Assembly: GCF_003945595.2 (NCBI RefSeq)
Contig: NW_024104096.1
Location: 2,537,501 to 2,601,500 of the forward strand
DNA length: 64,000 bases
DNA from: Pipra filicauda
Lineage: Eukaryota > Chordata > Aves > Passeriformes > Pipridae
Reading direction: 5' to 3'
The notes under the pieces are model-generated. The model was not told the DNA's origin. It worked only from the letters and a program-made list of their open reading frames with translations, and made no database searches. Positions 38,901-48,128 of this stretch are shown here, piece by piece. The translations under genes and the position numbers were made by a program. The stretch's first letter is position 1; every line of letters starts with the position of its first letter.

Positions 38901-41900
38901 CAGCTGGAGTGGCTGACAACATCCTTCCCAGTTCTCTGTCTTAGAGACAGAAAGGGTATTAGATCTGGTTGTGTTTTGAGACCATCACTGGATGGAACCA
39001 ATGGTAGCCCTTACGAAAAAAGCAAAGAGACCAAAATTAGAAACAGACAGAGATGCCTGAGCAGCTGGGCTGTGCTCCAACATCTAGAGAGTGCTTAATG
39101 CCCGCGCAGCCGGGCAGGGCTCCAGCACCCAGCAGCTCTGAGGTTGGGGAGAAGAAAAGCAGCATCGTTTCTATGCCTACTTATGGCCTTATGTTTTTGT
39201 CACTGCTTACAGAGGGCAGCATGGGAGAAAGAGTAGAGATCTGTCTCTATTCGGGTTCTAGCTGGGCACAGAGACGCAAGATCATGTCTGCTTAATCTTA
39301 ACTGAGGAAAAACTGCTAATGGAAGAAAAATCCTGGGGTCTGGCAACCAGACGGTCAAGTACTGCTCCACTTTGTGGACACTGGGGAGTGTCTGCATGAC
39401 ATTCAGCGGTGTGAATTTGAAATTCAAAGGAGCTGGAGGAAGCGAGAATAAGTTCATTCTTTAGCCACTGCAGAACCTAGAGCTGATGGAGGTAACTAAG
39501 TGCACAGAAAAGGGAACTTGTTGAAATGCCTCACTTTTCTGAACAAATGGCAGGTGAATTTTTATGACGTTGAATTCTTTACCTGGATTTGCAGTGTTGT
39601 TGTTTGGTTTGGGTTTTGTTTGTTTTTTTAAATAATTGAGTATTCAGTTATGTACACTTTGAGTGCTATTTAGAAGGTTATTACTTTGCTAGGCTACCTT
39701 CTGGATTATGCTTATCATTCTGTACCTTTTCCTGTATGAAACATTTCAACAAAATGCTCCTTGGTAGCATAAGAGTTCACACAGATAGATACTCTGATAT
39801 GGGATACAGCAATGAAATCACATCTCTACAACCCACAGAGCCCTGGAAAGTGCTCATGATACTGAACTAAAATTCAGGCAAGAGTCACATTCAGGGTTAA
39901 GGAAATAATGTGCCTTGGCAAAAAAATGAAGGATCTCACACTGCAGGTGGGATGCAGACAATTATCATTATGCCTCTGCCTACAGACAAGGGATTTCTAC
40001 AGCTGTTTATTGGAACGGTCCATTATAGGGATAAAATTGTTCCTGCTTTGCTGCTAATGCTGGTACTTTTCAGAGTGTGGCTGCTGAAAAGATACAGCAG
40101 TCAGACAATACCCATCACAACAGGAAATTTGAAAATCATAGAAGTTGTGCAAAGTCACCCAGCCTTCGTTCCTATGACAGTAAACACTCAACAAAGCTGT
40201 TAGGCAAGATCTCAGAGTAAGGGTGGCAATAATTGTGTGAATGTGCTGTGCAACTGTCAGCAGCACTTTTGTTTTTCAAGCACGCTAACTTCTTATCTAT
40301 ACTGTGCAGCTAATTTTACATTATAGCATCTGGTTTTATTCATTTTGCTAGGGTTAAAATAATCTTTGTTTAACAGACATGCTCAGTGCTATCATAACCT
40401 GAGCCAGCTACTCTCTCCAATAGGAAGAAAAGTCTCCCAGCTGTCACACTCTGCTGTTTCTAATCACTTTAAGCCATGAGTTCTGGGGCATTTTTGATTA
40501 AACCTGGATAAAATACATTCTTACTTCCTACTGTCTGGTATGTGCCCTAGGTTATTTTTTCAAGCTGCATTCTTGGAAATACTGGCTGGCAAGCATGCTG
40601 TGCCCCTAACAGGCACTCACAAAGTGAGTAACAAGCTTCCAAATTTCACAGTTAGCAGATTTACATGTGAGCGTGATATGAGGGAGCACAGAGCTCCAGG
40701 TCTATGTTAGGTTTCCAATGGACACGTCTGCAGCATCTTCAAAGCAAACTCTCTTGGCGTTTCTAAGTTCCATTTTCTCTAGGTAGGTGGGAAGACGTTA
40801 TTTGTCAATAGAGATTTCCAGAGGTGTGTTGCTTCTTTTCAGTTGGGCTAACTTCTGAAACTAACTCTAGGATTTGGGGTCATTTGTAAGGTCAGGTAAC
40901 ACTATATAGTTCTGGCGCCTGGGACCGCCTCTCACATAAAACCAGAGCAGTGAGAAGATGGCCCTGATCAGAACTTGAATGCTTTTCATATTTACATGCA
41001 TGACGTGCGGTGCCAGAATGTATTTGGACCTGGTATCACCTGAGGTCTGGAGACTGCTGGAACCCCGGTTCTAGCATGCAGATGCAGAGCAGGTTCAGTC
41101 ACCTTACCTTATTGGAGGGTGACAATAGCTGATGTGGTTGCTCACATCAAAGTATTGTCACCATCCTGGATGACCTGTAATGTATTTCTAAACATCTCCT
41201 AGAGTATTTATGTATAAGGAAAAGAGAAATTAATATCCATCTGAGCAGTCAGATGATCAGTGCTTTTGAGCATGGAGCATCAATATGGGTAGAAATGGAT
41301 TTCTTGCCATAGTGGGAGCAAGTATGTCCACTAGAGCTATTTAGTTGTTACATGTGTTGAATTTACATCTAGATTATAAATCTGGGAAATACACTGGGCA
41401 CAGGGCAGACCATGGAGGTGTGGCATGGCCCATGAAAGCACATCTGCAGGACACCAGGGCTGAGCTCTGCCTCTAAGAAATCCCACACAAGTATGTGGAG
41501 TAGGAGATGGGACAGGGATGGGCAAAGGCTTCATAGTGGAAAGAGACTGCAGGAATGTGCCTAAAGACCTTTGGAGTGTGAGGTAAAATGGGCTACTGGG
41601 ATACTAACATCGTTTTTCTGCTCTAGCCACAGGTACCAAACCAAAGATGTCCTCGACAAGAAAGATTCTACTCATCCTGGGATTCCTCTCTACTTTGGCT
41701 GTAATTGCTTTAATTGCTGTAGCAGTGACCCAAAACAAGCCACTTCCGAAGAACATTAAGGTATTTCAAGCTGGTACTCTTAAAACAAGCTGGGGAGTTA
41801 GGTGTTCATAGTGCTCAAGGACATGTTGCTGCCCTTGCTGGGTCTGGCTAACCTCTTTTTCTGGCTCCGTGCACCTCAACATCTTGTTTTACATCTTTGT

Positions 41901-44900
41901 CGTAAAAACAGATACAGCTTCATAGGGGATCATCTCTTAAGTAATCAGTCTCAATTTTGCTGCTTTTCTGCTCTTGTATCTTTTGATGGAAACTTTACAC
42001 TGAAGCACTGCTGAGAAGAGTAATGACACACATTCCCACAGCTGCCAGATAAGCTGTTCGCTTCTGGTCCCCCTGTGTGTGGAGGCCAGCACATACTGTG
42101 TGTGGTTTAGTGCCTCAGGTGTGATAGTGGCTCTGTCTTGCCCACAGTACGGGATTGTGCTGGATGCGGGATCGTCCCACACTAACCTCTATGTGTACGA
42201 GTGGCCAGCTGAGAAGGAGAACGACACTGGAGTGGTGAAGCAGGTGGAGGTGTGTAAAGTTGAAGGTAAGAGGAGGAAAGGGAGCTATGGAAGGGGCATG
42301 GGATGAAGAAGAGATAATGCAATCAAAGGGTTGGGGAGGAGAAACCCAGGAGAAGAGGCCAATATTGAAAACAGTGTTATGTCACTTAAGAGTTAGACTT
42401 GATGATCCTTGTGAGTCCCTTCCAATTCAGAATATCCCGTGAGTATTCTTATTTTGTAATCTGTGAGCTAATGTATATCCCACCTCTTCCCATGGGGAGC
42501 TGTATATGCTTGACCTTCCTGGGGGAAAAATGGATCCACTTTTTCCTTTGTTTTTAGAATGCTTGGAAGTAAGTGCTTTTTGGAAAGATCTACACCAAAG
42601 AATGTATTTAAATAAATAAAATGTCAGCGTGCACTCTTGCTGAAGTGCTGATGAATATCAGGCAGTGAGAGGGAAGGGCATGGTTTGCTCTTTTTCAAGG
42701 CTTCTCTGCAAGCTAGGCACTGGGCTTAAGGCCCAAGGTTGCTCAACTTAAGCATGTCACGGTTTATTTTTTATTCTATTTAATTGCTGTGTAGATATTT
42801 TATGGTTCAGGAAGGCATAAATGAAGCCTAAGGGTGCACACAACAAGGAGCAGCACAGACCATCATGGATCACTGCACTCTGAAGGGATGAGAGGTATTG
42901 TCAGACCTGCCTGGGGTCTTTTCAGGCCCCTGCAGTGCAGGGAAGAGCCATACCATTATCAAGCTGCTGCCATAGCTGCTCAGCACTGCACCATCCCACA
43001 TCATGGGAGCATATCATGCTGAGCATATGGCAACCTGGGGCGAGTGCAGCCTGGGCTTCACTGCTGCGCAGGCACTGGGCCTGGGGCAGTTCAGGGGACG
43101 CGTGGCAGAGAGGGACAATGCATTTTGCTTTGGGTTAGCGTGAAAGGCAATAGCTGCAAAACACCCAGTGTTGTAGTGTGACTATAAAGTACACAGACAG
43201 ACAGCATCTGCCCCTGGAGGACCCAGCACAGTGAAGGGTCAGAGATTTTCAGGCGCAGATCCAGGGTACTCTCAGGCAGACTCAGAGAAGTCTGCAGCTG
43301 TTCAAGACATACTCAGGAAATGGTTTGTTTCACTGCAGTCCTCATCGCTAGTTCATAGCCTGCTTCTTGGAGAACAGGTGGCAGATGCTGGGCACTGTGG
43401 CCATCCCCCTGTGCATTGGGTTTAGTTGGTGCTGTAGGATTTCTAAAGCTTCTCAGGATTGGGGGTTTGAATTTGATACTGCTGCCTGTGATATGGTTTA
43501 ATACACCTGCTCATGGCAGCATTGTGGGGTTATGCTTGGAGTTGGAGCAATGAAGTGTCTTTATTTCTTGCAGGCCCTGGGATCTCAGGTTACTCCCATG
43601 CCACAGAGAAGGCAGGTCCCTCTCTGGCACAGTGCCTACAACAAGCAAAAGAGGTGATTCCCTCAACGCAGCACAAAGAGACACCTGTCTACCTCGGAGC
43701 AACTGCTGGCATGCGGCTTCTCAGGTACTGTAGGGCCTGTCCCCTTCTCCTGCAGCACTGCACATGGGATCACCATGGATGTTCAGTGGGGGCCTCTTGG
43801 GAGAAGTCCTTGGAGATACTGCCAGCTCACACTGTGCCCAGATACCCTCTTGTGAAGCTGACCTCTCTGAATCCCGAGTCCCCCTGGCTCTTTCCTTGCT
43901 TGCTCAGCTTGCCCACTCAGTCCAACCTTCCATCATCTCCTGCATCCAGATGCAGCACAGAGACACCAGGAGATCAGCAGTGCCAAGCTGATGCTTAGAC
44001 ATTCTCCATATCAAAGGGATGCTCAAACATCCCCACTATCTGGTATTAGGCCTAACCCAGAATTTTTGAGCTCAACCATGTTGTAACTTCCCACATATCT
44101 TGACTCATCCTGGGGCCATCAGAGGATAAGGTAACTTTATAATCACATACTCCTTTAGTTCTTATTTGTGTTTTTCATGGGGGTGCCCCAGAACCCTTGT
44201 CTAGCTATAACTCAGAGCTGATCTTATGTATATATTGCCTGGGAGATCTCCCTGGGGATACCTTCCGGATTTCTTCTCAAATGGTTCTTGTGAAGAGTGA
44301 GAGGAATCTCCACAGTGCAATTCCTATCAGGACACATGCTCCAGAAGAACAAGAGCTCTGGTCTCTGCTCCAAGTATCACTCTCAGCTCCAGGGTCTATA
44401 AGTGTCAGACCTGCTGTCAAGGTGTTGACAGAGAGGGTCATGGCCAGTTGGAACTGGACGACCCATATGAATAACTGTTCTCTTACAATTAACACTTGGT
44501 GGGGAGTTTTAGCCTGCCTACGCAGAATAAAGCTCATAGACTACTGAGAGCTGTCAGCCAGAGTCACTCCATCCTTTCTTCCATTCATCCAGGTTGGAGA
44601 ATGAAAGTGCAGCTGACGAAGTCTTGTCCTCAGTAGAGACGACACTACGCTTAGCTCCGTTCAACTTCCAGGGTGCCAGAATCATCACTGGTGAGGAAGA
44701 AGGAGCCTATGGATGGATCACCATTAATTACCTTCTGGGCAGTTTCAAGCAGGTAGTATTTCTGTAGCAAGTATGTTTGAATAATTGGCTTGCAGCACTT
44801 TGTAAATCATGCCTTGCAAGAAGCTGTTGCAAGCACTACCTTCCCTTGTAAGCCATTTACCAGGGATCAGGAAGCTGCACATCTTGCCTCAGCAGTTACC

Positions 44901-47900
44901 GTGAGTATATCCTGACACTTAGTGATATCAGGCTGCACCACTGTAGTCAGGCTTAAAGCACTGAAATAAAACACCAGCATCTTCAATAATTTTGCTTGAG
45001 TACAGTGTCCTTCTCACTTCCTGATCTAAAATACTTCTGTGTCTGTAAAGTCTGACAGTGATTCTTTACTATTGAGCTTATAAATCATCTGGGAGCTGAA
45101 ACAGTAAATTGGCTGTCTTTTTCTCATAACAATTGTATTACATTTTATATTCTTAGTCCTCCTGCAAACACTGTGATGTGATCCACGTTATGCATTTACA
45201 AGCCTGCATCTTTCTTGTGCCATGTTCCAGTTCTCATGTCATGTCCCTCTCCAAGACTTCCTGTGTTTTCTGTGTTCTGTGCTTCTGCTTCTCCACATAA
45301 GTCTTTCTCTTTTTTTTTTATCTCCAAAATAAAATTTTCTCCATGCCTGATATATCTGTTTTACTTTGAAATTAATTTTTTTTAAAGTCTGGCTGGAAAA
45401 AGCTTCTGCATTCCCTGAAATCCACAAGTGAGACATCAGGAGCACTAGACCTCGGAGGAGCCTCAACACAGATTACCTTTGTATCAAAGGAACTCTCTTC
45501 TGAGTCTCCAGAGAACGAGCTCTACTTCCGTCTCTATGGCAAGGATTACCAGGTGTACACACACAGCTTTCTCTGCTATGGGAAGGACCAGGCTCTGCAA
45601 CAGAAACTGGCCAGGGACCTACAGGCAAGTATATCTACACCTGTAATTTCACATGGAGAACCTGGACCCTCCCATCTTTGGCATACTGGTGCTGTGTCCC
45701 AGCTAAATGCCTCATCTCTTAGTCTGGATTAGGGAAACATCATTGTCCTCCATATAAACTGGGCACAAGGTGCCCAAAGAGGTGCCAGTCAATACTTTCA
45801 CTCAGGGGAGGCAATATTTTACAGTCTCTGAGAATCCAAAATCAACAGCAGCTTCACAAACTGTGGCTGAAAGTAATTTGCCCAGGGTCCTAGATGGAGG
45901 CTGTAGCAGTACCCACACCTTCCCCCTCAAAGCCAGTGTCTTAAGCCATCCTCATCCCTTTGACCTGATGTGTGCACCTTGATGTGATGTACCATGACAA
46001 GTGCTTTGTGGCCACCATTCCCTGTGGCTCTTTCTCAGGGTGTTACTCTAGAGCGAAGTGTAACAGCTTGAGTTGATTTTTACTTTCAGACCGTGGAGAG
46101 CAGCAGTCTCCTTGACCCGTGCTTTCACCAGGGGTATCAGAGGACTATAAATATAAGTGACTTCTTCAAAAACCCTTGTACATCAGACAAGAAAAAGCAA
46201 TTACCTTTCAGCCAGCTGTACATAGAGGGAGAGGGGGATTATCAAAAGTGCCGAGAAAACATCCAGAAACTCTTCGACAAAACCAATTGTCCTTACTCCA
46301 GTTGCTCCTTCAATGGGATATACCTACCTCCATTACAAGGGGATTTTGGGGTGAGTCTTCACAGTCTTCAACTCTCTATAATTCAGAATGTCAGAAGAGC
46401 AGAAGCTCTTCATGACTGAGGCAGGAAATCATTTATAAGATAGCTTTTTGGACATGTACCTACAAAAGTAGTGCTGCACTTGTGGTGAGAGCAGACATGT
46501 AAGAGCTACTTCAGTAACTACTGGCCAGCCAGTACTGCACTGTTCCCATTCTAACCCATCTCCTTGGGGTTCTGTATTTACTAATTCATTTTTAAGCAGT
46601 CCTTCCTGATGGCCAGCACCAGAGGCAGGAGAGCCTGTTGCAGGCGGGTACCCTGCTCCACAAACCTTGTCTCCTGAGGTCAGTGGTGGAACCAGACCTG
46701 AAATTCACCCAGCAGTGTCTGAGTGCTACTAAAACCAGTCAGCTCACCTGTCTGCTTCCCAGACATGATGAGGAGACTGCACACTGAACAACACACATTA
46801 TGTGTGACACCATGCTGACCATCAGTCCTAGCGCTGCAAGACTTGAGTGACTTTGAGCCTTTCTGGGGAACTGTTAATACGTGCTTGCCCTGTTCATAAA
46901 CTGCCCTCTACCTACTGGCCATGGTCAGAGAGGGGTTTTCTGGACTTCAGATTATATGATGGGGCTCTGTACAGTCCTTTCAGACTATCACTTCTGCTCT
47001 TTGTGGTGATATTGGTTGCACACTCCCTTCATTCAGTTGCCAAAATGGGATCACAGTTGTGATGGCAATCAGCATTCACTGTATGCCACTGGCACATGTT
47101 AAGGAGAGAGCTTACAGAAGCTCTTCAGGATACCATAATTCCTACCTCCACCTCTCAGCTGTTCTGAGGGGGTATGTCTCAAAATGACATCACTCTTGAA
47201 AATATACCTGCTCTTATGTGTGTGATGTTGCTTCTTATGCTTCTCTATCTGTAAACAAACTCATTTTTTTTAATGGGATTTCTGCTGTTCTGCTCATGCT
47301 GAGGCTCAGTCAGATTAAAACAATCTTTCTCCTTCAGGCTTTTTCTGCTTTCTATTTTGTGATGAACTTTTTGAACTTGACCGGTGAAGCAAGCCCTGTT
47401 CCCCTGAACAAAGTGACCAGAACCATTGAGAGCTTCTGTGCCCGGCCTTGGCAAGAGGTGAGCAGTGCTTGTTGTGGTAGACTATGGCTGCTGATACTTT
47501 TATGTAGGATAAATGGCTGGGGTTAATTTCCAAAGCAAGATGGGAAAGATTCCCCCAGCACCTATAGTGGATGCTCAGGCACAAGCTGGAGCAGTGGGAA
47601 GGTGTGTTTAACAGCCTAGTGATTGCCTCCTTCCCTAGGTGAAGACAATGTATCAAAACATCAAAGAGAAGTACCTGAGTGAATATTGCTTCTCTGGAGC
47701 CTACATCCTCTCTCTCCTGGAAAATGGCTATGAATTCACCGAAGATAACTGGCAAAGGATCCACTTCCTTGGAAAGGTTTGTATCGTGGTGGGGAGGGCT
47801 CTACTCTACACACCCCTACTGCACAGCCCGGCCCTTCATCCCCAGGAGGGTGACTGCCCCAGCAATGCCACAATTAGCCCCTGCACCTCCCAGTGCTGAT

Positions 47901-48128
47901 TCTGCTCCTCTTCTGTTTCAGATTGGTAGCAGTGATGCAGGTTGGACCCTGGGCTACATGCTGAACCTGACCAACATGATCCCTGCAGAGGAGCCAGCTT
48001 TGCCCCCTCTCTCTCATGGCAGCTACGTAGGGCTGATGGTGCTGTGCTCCCTTGTGCTGGTGTCTGTGCTCCTGTTTGCTTGGCTTCTCTTTCACAAGCC
48101 CAAGTGCCTGCAGAAGGGGGTTGTTTAG
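20195..48128 (+). CDS. ENTPD1: ENTPD1 (CD39 / NTPDase1), complete spliced CDS, 10 exons
   Basis: Ecto-nucleoside triphosphate diphosphohydrolase 1, which hydrolyses extracellular ATP and ADP to AMP at the plasma membrane. Joined exons are 20195-20210, 41633-41760, 42148-42265, 43574-43724, 44593-44752, 45388-45624, 46090-46350, 47338-47457, 47639-47776 and 47922-48128 (1536 nt, 511 residues plus stop; human is 510 by recall). All five apyrase conserved regions are present: [12 protein letters not shown] (about 54-65), GATAGMRLL (129-137), [11 protein letters not shown] (169-179, with the second-shell catalytic Glu at 174), [11 protein letters not shown] (212-222) and [12 protein letters not shown] (447-458). 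Membrane segments lie at about 17-39 and 478-500. Ten ectodomain cysteines (84, 108, 254, 281, 300, 324, 337, 342, 391, 414) suit five disulfides, and sequons start at N73, N291, N370 and N458. The [12 protein letters not shown] and [10 protein letters not shown] segments favour ENTPD1 over ENTPD2, 3 and 8. The start rests on exon 1 (see that entry); the fallback start is the internal ATG at 41647 (501 residues). Confidence 0.95.
21171..21204. repeat. 17-bp tandem duplication
   Basis: CTGGGTGCCTTACCCAT is followed at once by CTGGGTGCCTTACCCTC, just downstream of CpG island 1 in ENTPD1 intron 1. Confidence 0.9.
23160..24480 (+). mobile_element. Ancient degraded CR1/L3-like LINE fragments
   Basis: Two patches resemble the reverse-transcriptase 3' portion of old CR1/L3 elements. 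One, near 23395-23450, contains GCATAAAACTTGTCAAAGTA. The other, near 24350-24425, reads like a decayed form of the CR1 stretch in which a few codons precede the Asp-rich catalytic region (TTTTCAATAATGATCTAAAA and TCATTGCTGATTTACAGATG). Frames are broken throughout. This is recognition by eye, so boundaries are approximate. Confidence 0.4.
24651..24677. repeat. (AT)n microsatellite
   Basis: A short run of alternating A and T preceded by GTGTGTAT-type sequence in ENTPD1 intron 1. Confidence 0.9.
27951..27981. repeat. Perfect 11-bp inverted repeat with TCF/LEF-like cores
   Basis: TACATCAAAGG, a nine-base spacer, then its exact reverse complement CCTTTGATGTA. Each arm contains ATCAAAGG, the consensus for TCF/LEF factors. 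It lies in ENTPD1 intron 1. Confidence 0.85.
29189..29217. repeat. (GT)n(GA)n compound microsatellite
   Basis: GT repeats with one interruption run directly into GA repeats, in ENTPD1 intron 1. Confidence 0.9.
32127..32265 (+). mobile_element. tRNA-Ile-derived SINE (TguSINE1-like), plus strand
   Basis: The head is a clear tRNA-Ile relic. The A box TAGCTCAGTTGG is intact at 32135-32146, the anticodon arm reads GGTGCTAATAACACC (anticodon AAT), and the B-box region is decayed to GCTCAATCC. The tail is TTGATGATCCTTGTGGGTCC followed by CTTCCAACTCAGAATATTCT. It lies in ENTPD1 intron 1. It is a SINE, not a working tRNA gene: several tRNA pairs are lost and it runs straight into the tail. Confidence 0.9.
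36375..36830 (-). mobile_element. Degraded CR1 LINE, minus strand
   Basis: On the + strand the segment contains TTCAATCTTTCCTCATAGGC, then CTCTTCTGGAGTTTCTCCAA, then CCTCACAGGAGGCTTTACCA and later CCCAGCTTGGTGTTATCTCA. These appear in the same order as the antisense of avian CR1 (CTTTCCTCATAGG, CCTCTGGACCCGCTCCAA, GGTCTCAC, CAGCTTGGTGTCGTC, from memory). Many substitutions and indels mark it as old. Confidence 0.65.
39053..39142. repeat. Imperfect 45-bp tandem repeat
   Basis: The unit starting at 39053 (ATGCCTGAGCAGCTGGGCTG) recurs at 39098 (ATGCCCGCGCAGCCGGGCAG). In the first 30 or so bases roughly three quarters of positions match; later bases diverge. It is non-coding as far as I can see. 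Confidence 0.6.
41633..41760 (+). CDS. ENTPD1: ENTPD1 coding exon 2 (first membrane segment)
   Basis: The acceptor is the pyrimidine-rich tract ending in ccacag and the donor is GTATTT. The exon encodes the rest of the short cytoplasmic N-terminus and the first transmembrane helix ([20 protein letters not shown]), ending in NKPLPKNIK. An alternative AG six bases upstream (41625-41626) would keep the frame but add two codons. An in-frame ATG at 41647 could be mistaken for the start. Confidence 0.93.
42148..42265 (+). CDS. ENTPD1: ENTPD1 coding exon 3 (ACR1)
   Basis: Starts after cccacag and ends at GTAAGA, phase 1. It encodes [19 protein letters not shown], which holds apyrase conserved region 1 (phosphate binding), then the N73-D-T glycosylation sequon and Cys84. 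Confidence 0.96.
42379..42445 (+). mobile_element. 5'-truncated SINE/CR1 tail in ENTPD1 intron 3
   Basis: CACTTAAGAGTTAGACTTGA, then TGATCCTTGTGAGTCCCTTC, then CAATTCAGAATATCC matches the tail of the two full SINEs closely, without the tRNA head. Because the SINE tail is shared with a CR1 subfamily, this could be a truncated SINE or a truncated LINE. Confidence 0.75.
43574..43724 (+). CDS. ENTPD1: ENTPD1 coding exon 4 (ACR2)
   Basis: Acceptor tttcttgcag, donor GTACTG, phase 2 out. It encodes [10 protein letters not shown] through [15 protein letters not shown], with apyrase conserved region 2 at its end and Cys108. The split Arg codon is completed by exon 5. Confidence 0.95.
44593..44752 (+). 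CDS. ENTPD1: ENTPD1 coding exon 5 (ACR3, catalytic Glu174)
   Basis: Acceptor cattcatccag, donor GTAGTA, phase 0 out. It encodes [10 protein letters not shown] through [13 protein letters not shown]. Apyrase conserved region 3, [11 protein letters not shown], contains Glu174, the residue that activates the nucleophilic water in human CD39. Human has GQEEG here where this gene has GEEEG. Confidence 0.96.
45388..45624 (+). CDS. ENTPD1: ENTPD1 coding exon 6 (ACR4), GC splice donor
   Basis: Acceptor ttttttttaaag, 79 codons in phase 0. It encodes [13 protein letters not shown] (apyrase conserved region 4) and [19 protein letters not shown], which is nearly identical to human. The exon ends CTACAG followed by GCAAGT, so the donor is GC instead of GT. 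The join to exon 7 keeps exactly the human spacing between the Gln and the DPCFH motif. Confidence 0.94.
46090..46350 (+). CDS. ENTPD1: ENTPD1 coding exon 7
   Basis: Acceptor ttttactttcag, donor GTGAGT, 87 codons in phase 0. It encodes the second lobe of the ectodomain, with [15 protein letters not shown] (sequon N291), five cysteines and [14 protein letters not shown], close to human [14 protein letters not shown]. Confidence 0.96.
47338..47457 (+). CDS. ENTPD1: ENTPD1 coding exon 8
   Basis: Acceptor ctccttcag, donor GTGAGC, 40 codons in phase 0. It encodes [17 protein letters not shown] (sequon N370) through [10 protein letters not shown]. Confidence 0.96.
47639..47776 (+). CDS. ENTPD1: ENTPD1 coding exon 9
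   Basis: Acceptor ttccctag, donor GTTTGT, 46 codons in phase 0. It encodes [18 protein letters not shown], almost the same as human, and ends in IHFLGK. Confidence 0.96.
47922..48128 (+). CDS. ENTPD1: ENTPD1 coding exon 10 (ACR5, second membrane segment, stop)
   Basis: Acceptor ttctgtttcag. The exon encodes [18 protein letters not shown] (apyrase conserved region 5 and sequon N458), then the C-terminal helix at about 478-500, a short tail [11 protein letters not shown] and TAG at 48126-48128. The tail carries Cys505; the human tail, as recalled, has no cysteine. Confidence 0.96.
   Translation: MGSSDAGWTLGYMLNLTNMIPAEEPALPPLSHGSYVGLMVLCSLVLVSVLLFAWLLFHKPKCLQKGVV

Larger units (their letters stand above)
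20211..41632 (+). other. ENTPD1: ENTPD1 intron 1 (21.4 kb)
   Basis: Donor GTAAGG at 20211 and acceptor ccacag ending at 41632. Mostly AT-rich with no recognisable exon. It contains a 17-bp tandem duplication at 21171-21204, degraded CR1-like DNA at about 23.2-24.5 kb and 36.4-36.8 kb, AT and GT/GA microsatellites, a tRNA-Ile SINE at 32.13 kb, an inverted pair of TCF/LEF-like motifs at 27.95 kb and an imperfect 45-bp tandem repeat at 39.05 kb. Moderately GC-rich patches at about 25.9-27.2, 31.4-32.1, 33.5-34.0 and 35.46-35.9 kb contain only short open frames that I do not recognise. Confidence 0.85.

Noticed and set aside
41647..41760. Internal Met at 41647 as the ENTPD1 start
   Set aside because: The frame is open upstream to a good acceptor, and exon 1 at 20195 restores exactly the human N-terminal length; the internal start remains only a fallback.
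43513..43998. 161-codon plus-strand open frame as a separate gene
   Set aside because: Its middle is ENTPD1 exon 4 (43574-43724) read in frame; the remainder is intron sequence on either side.
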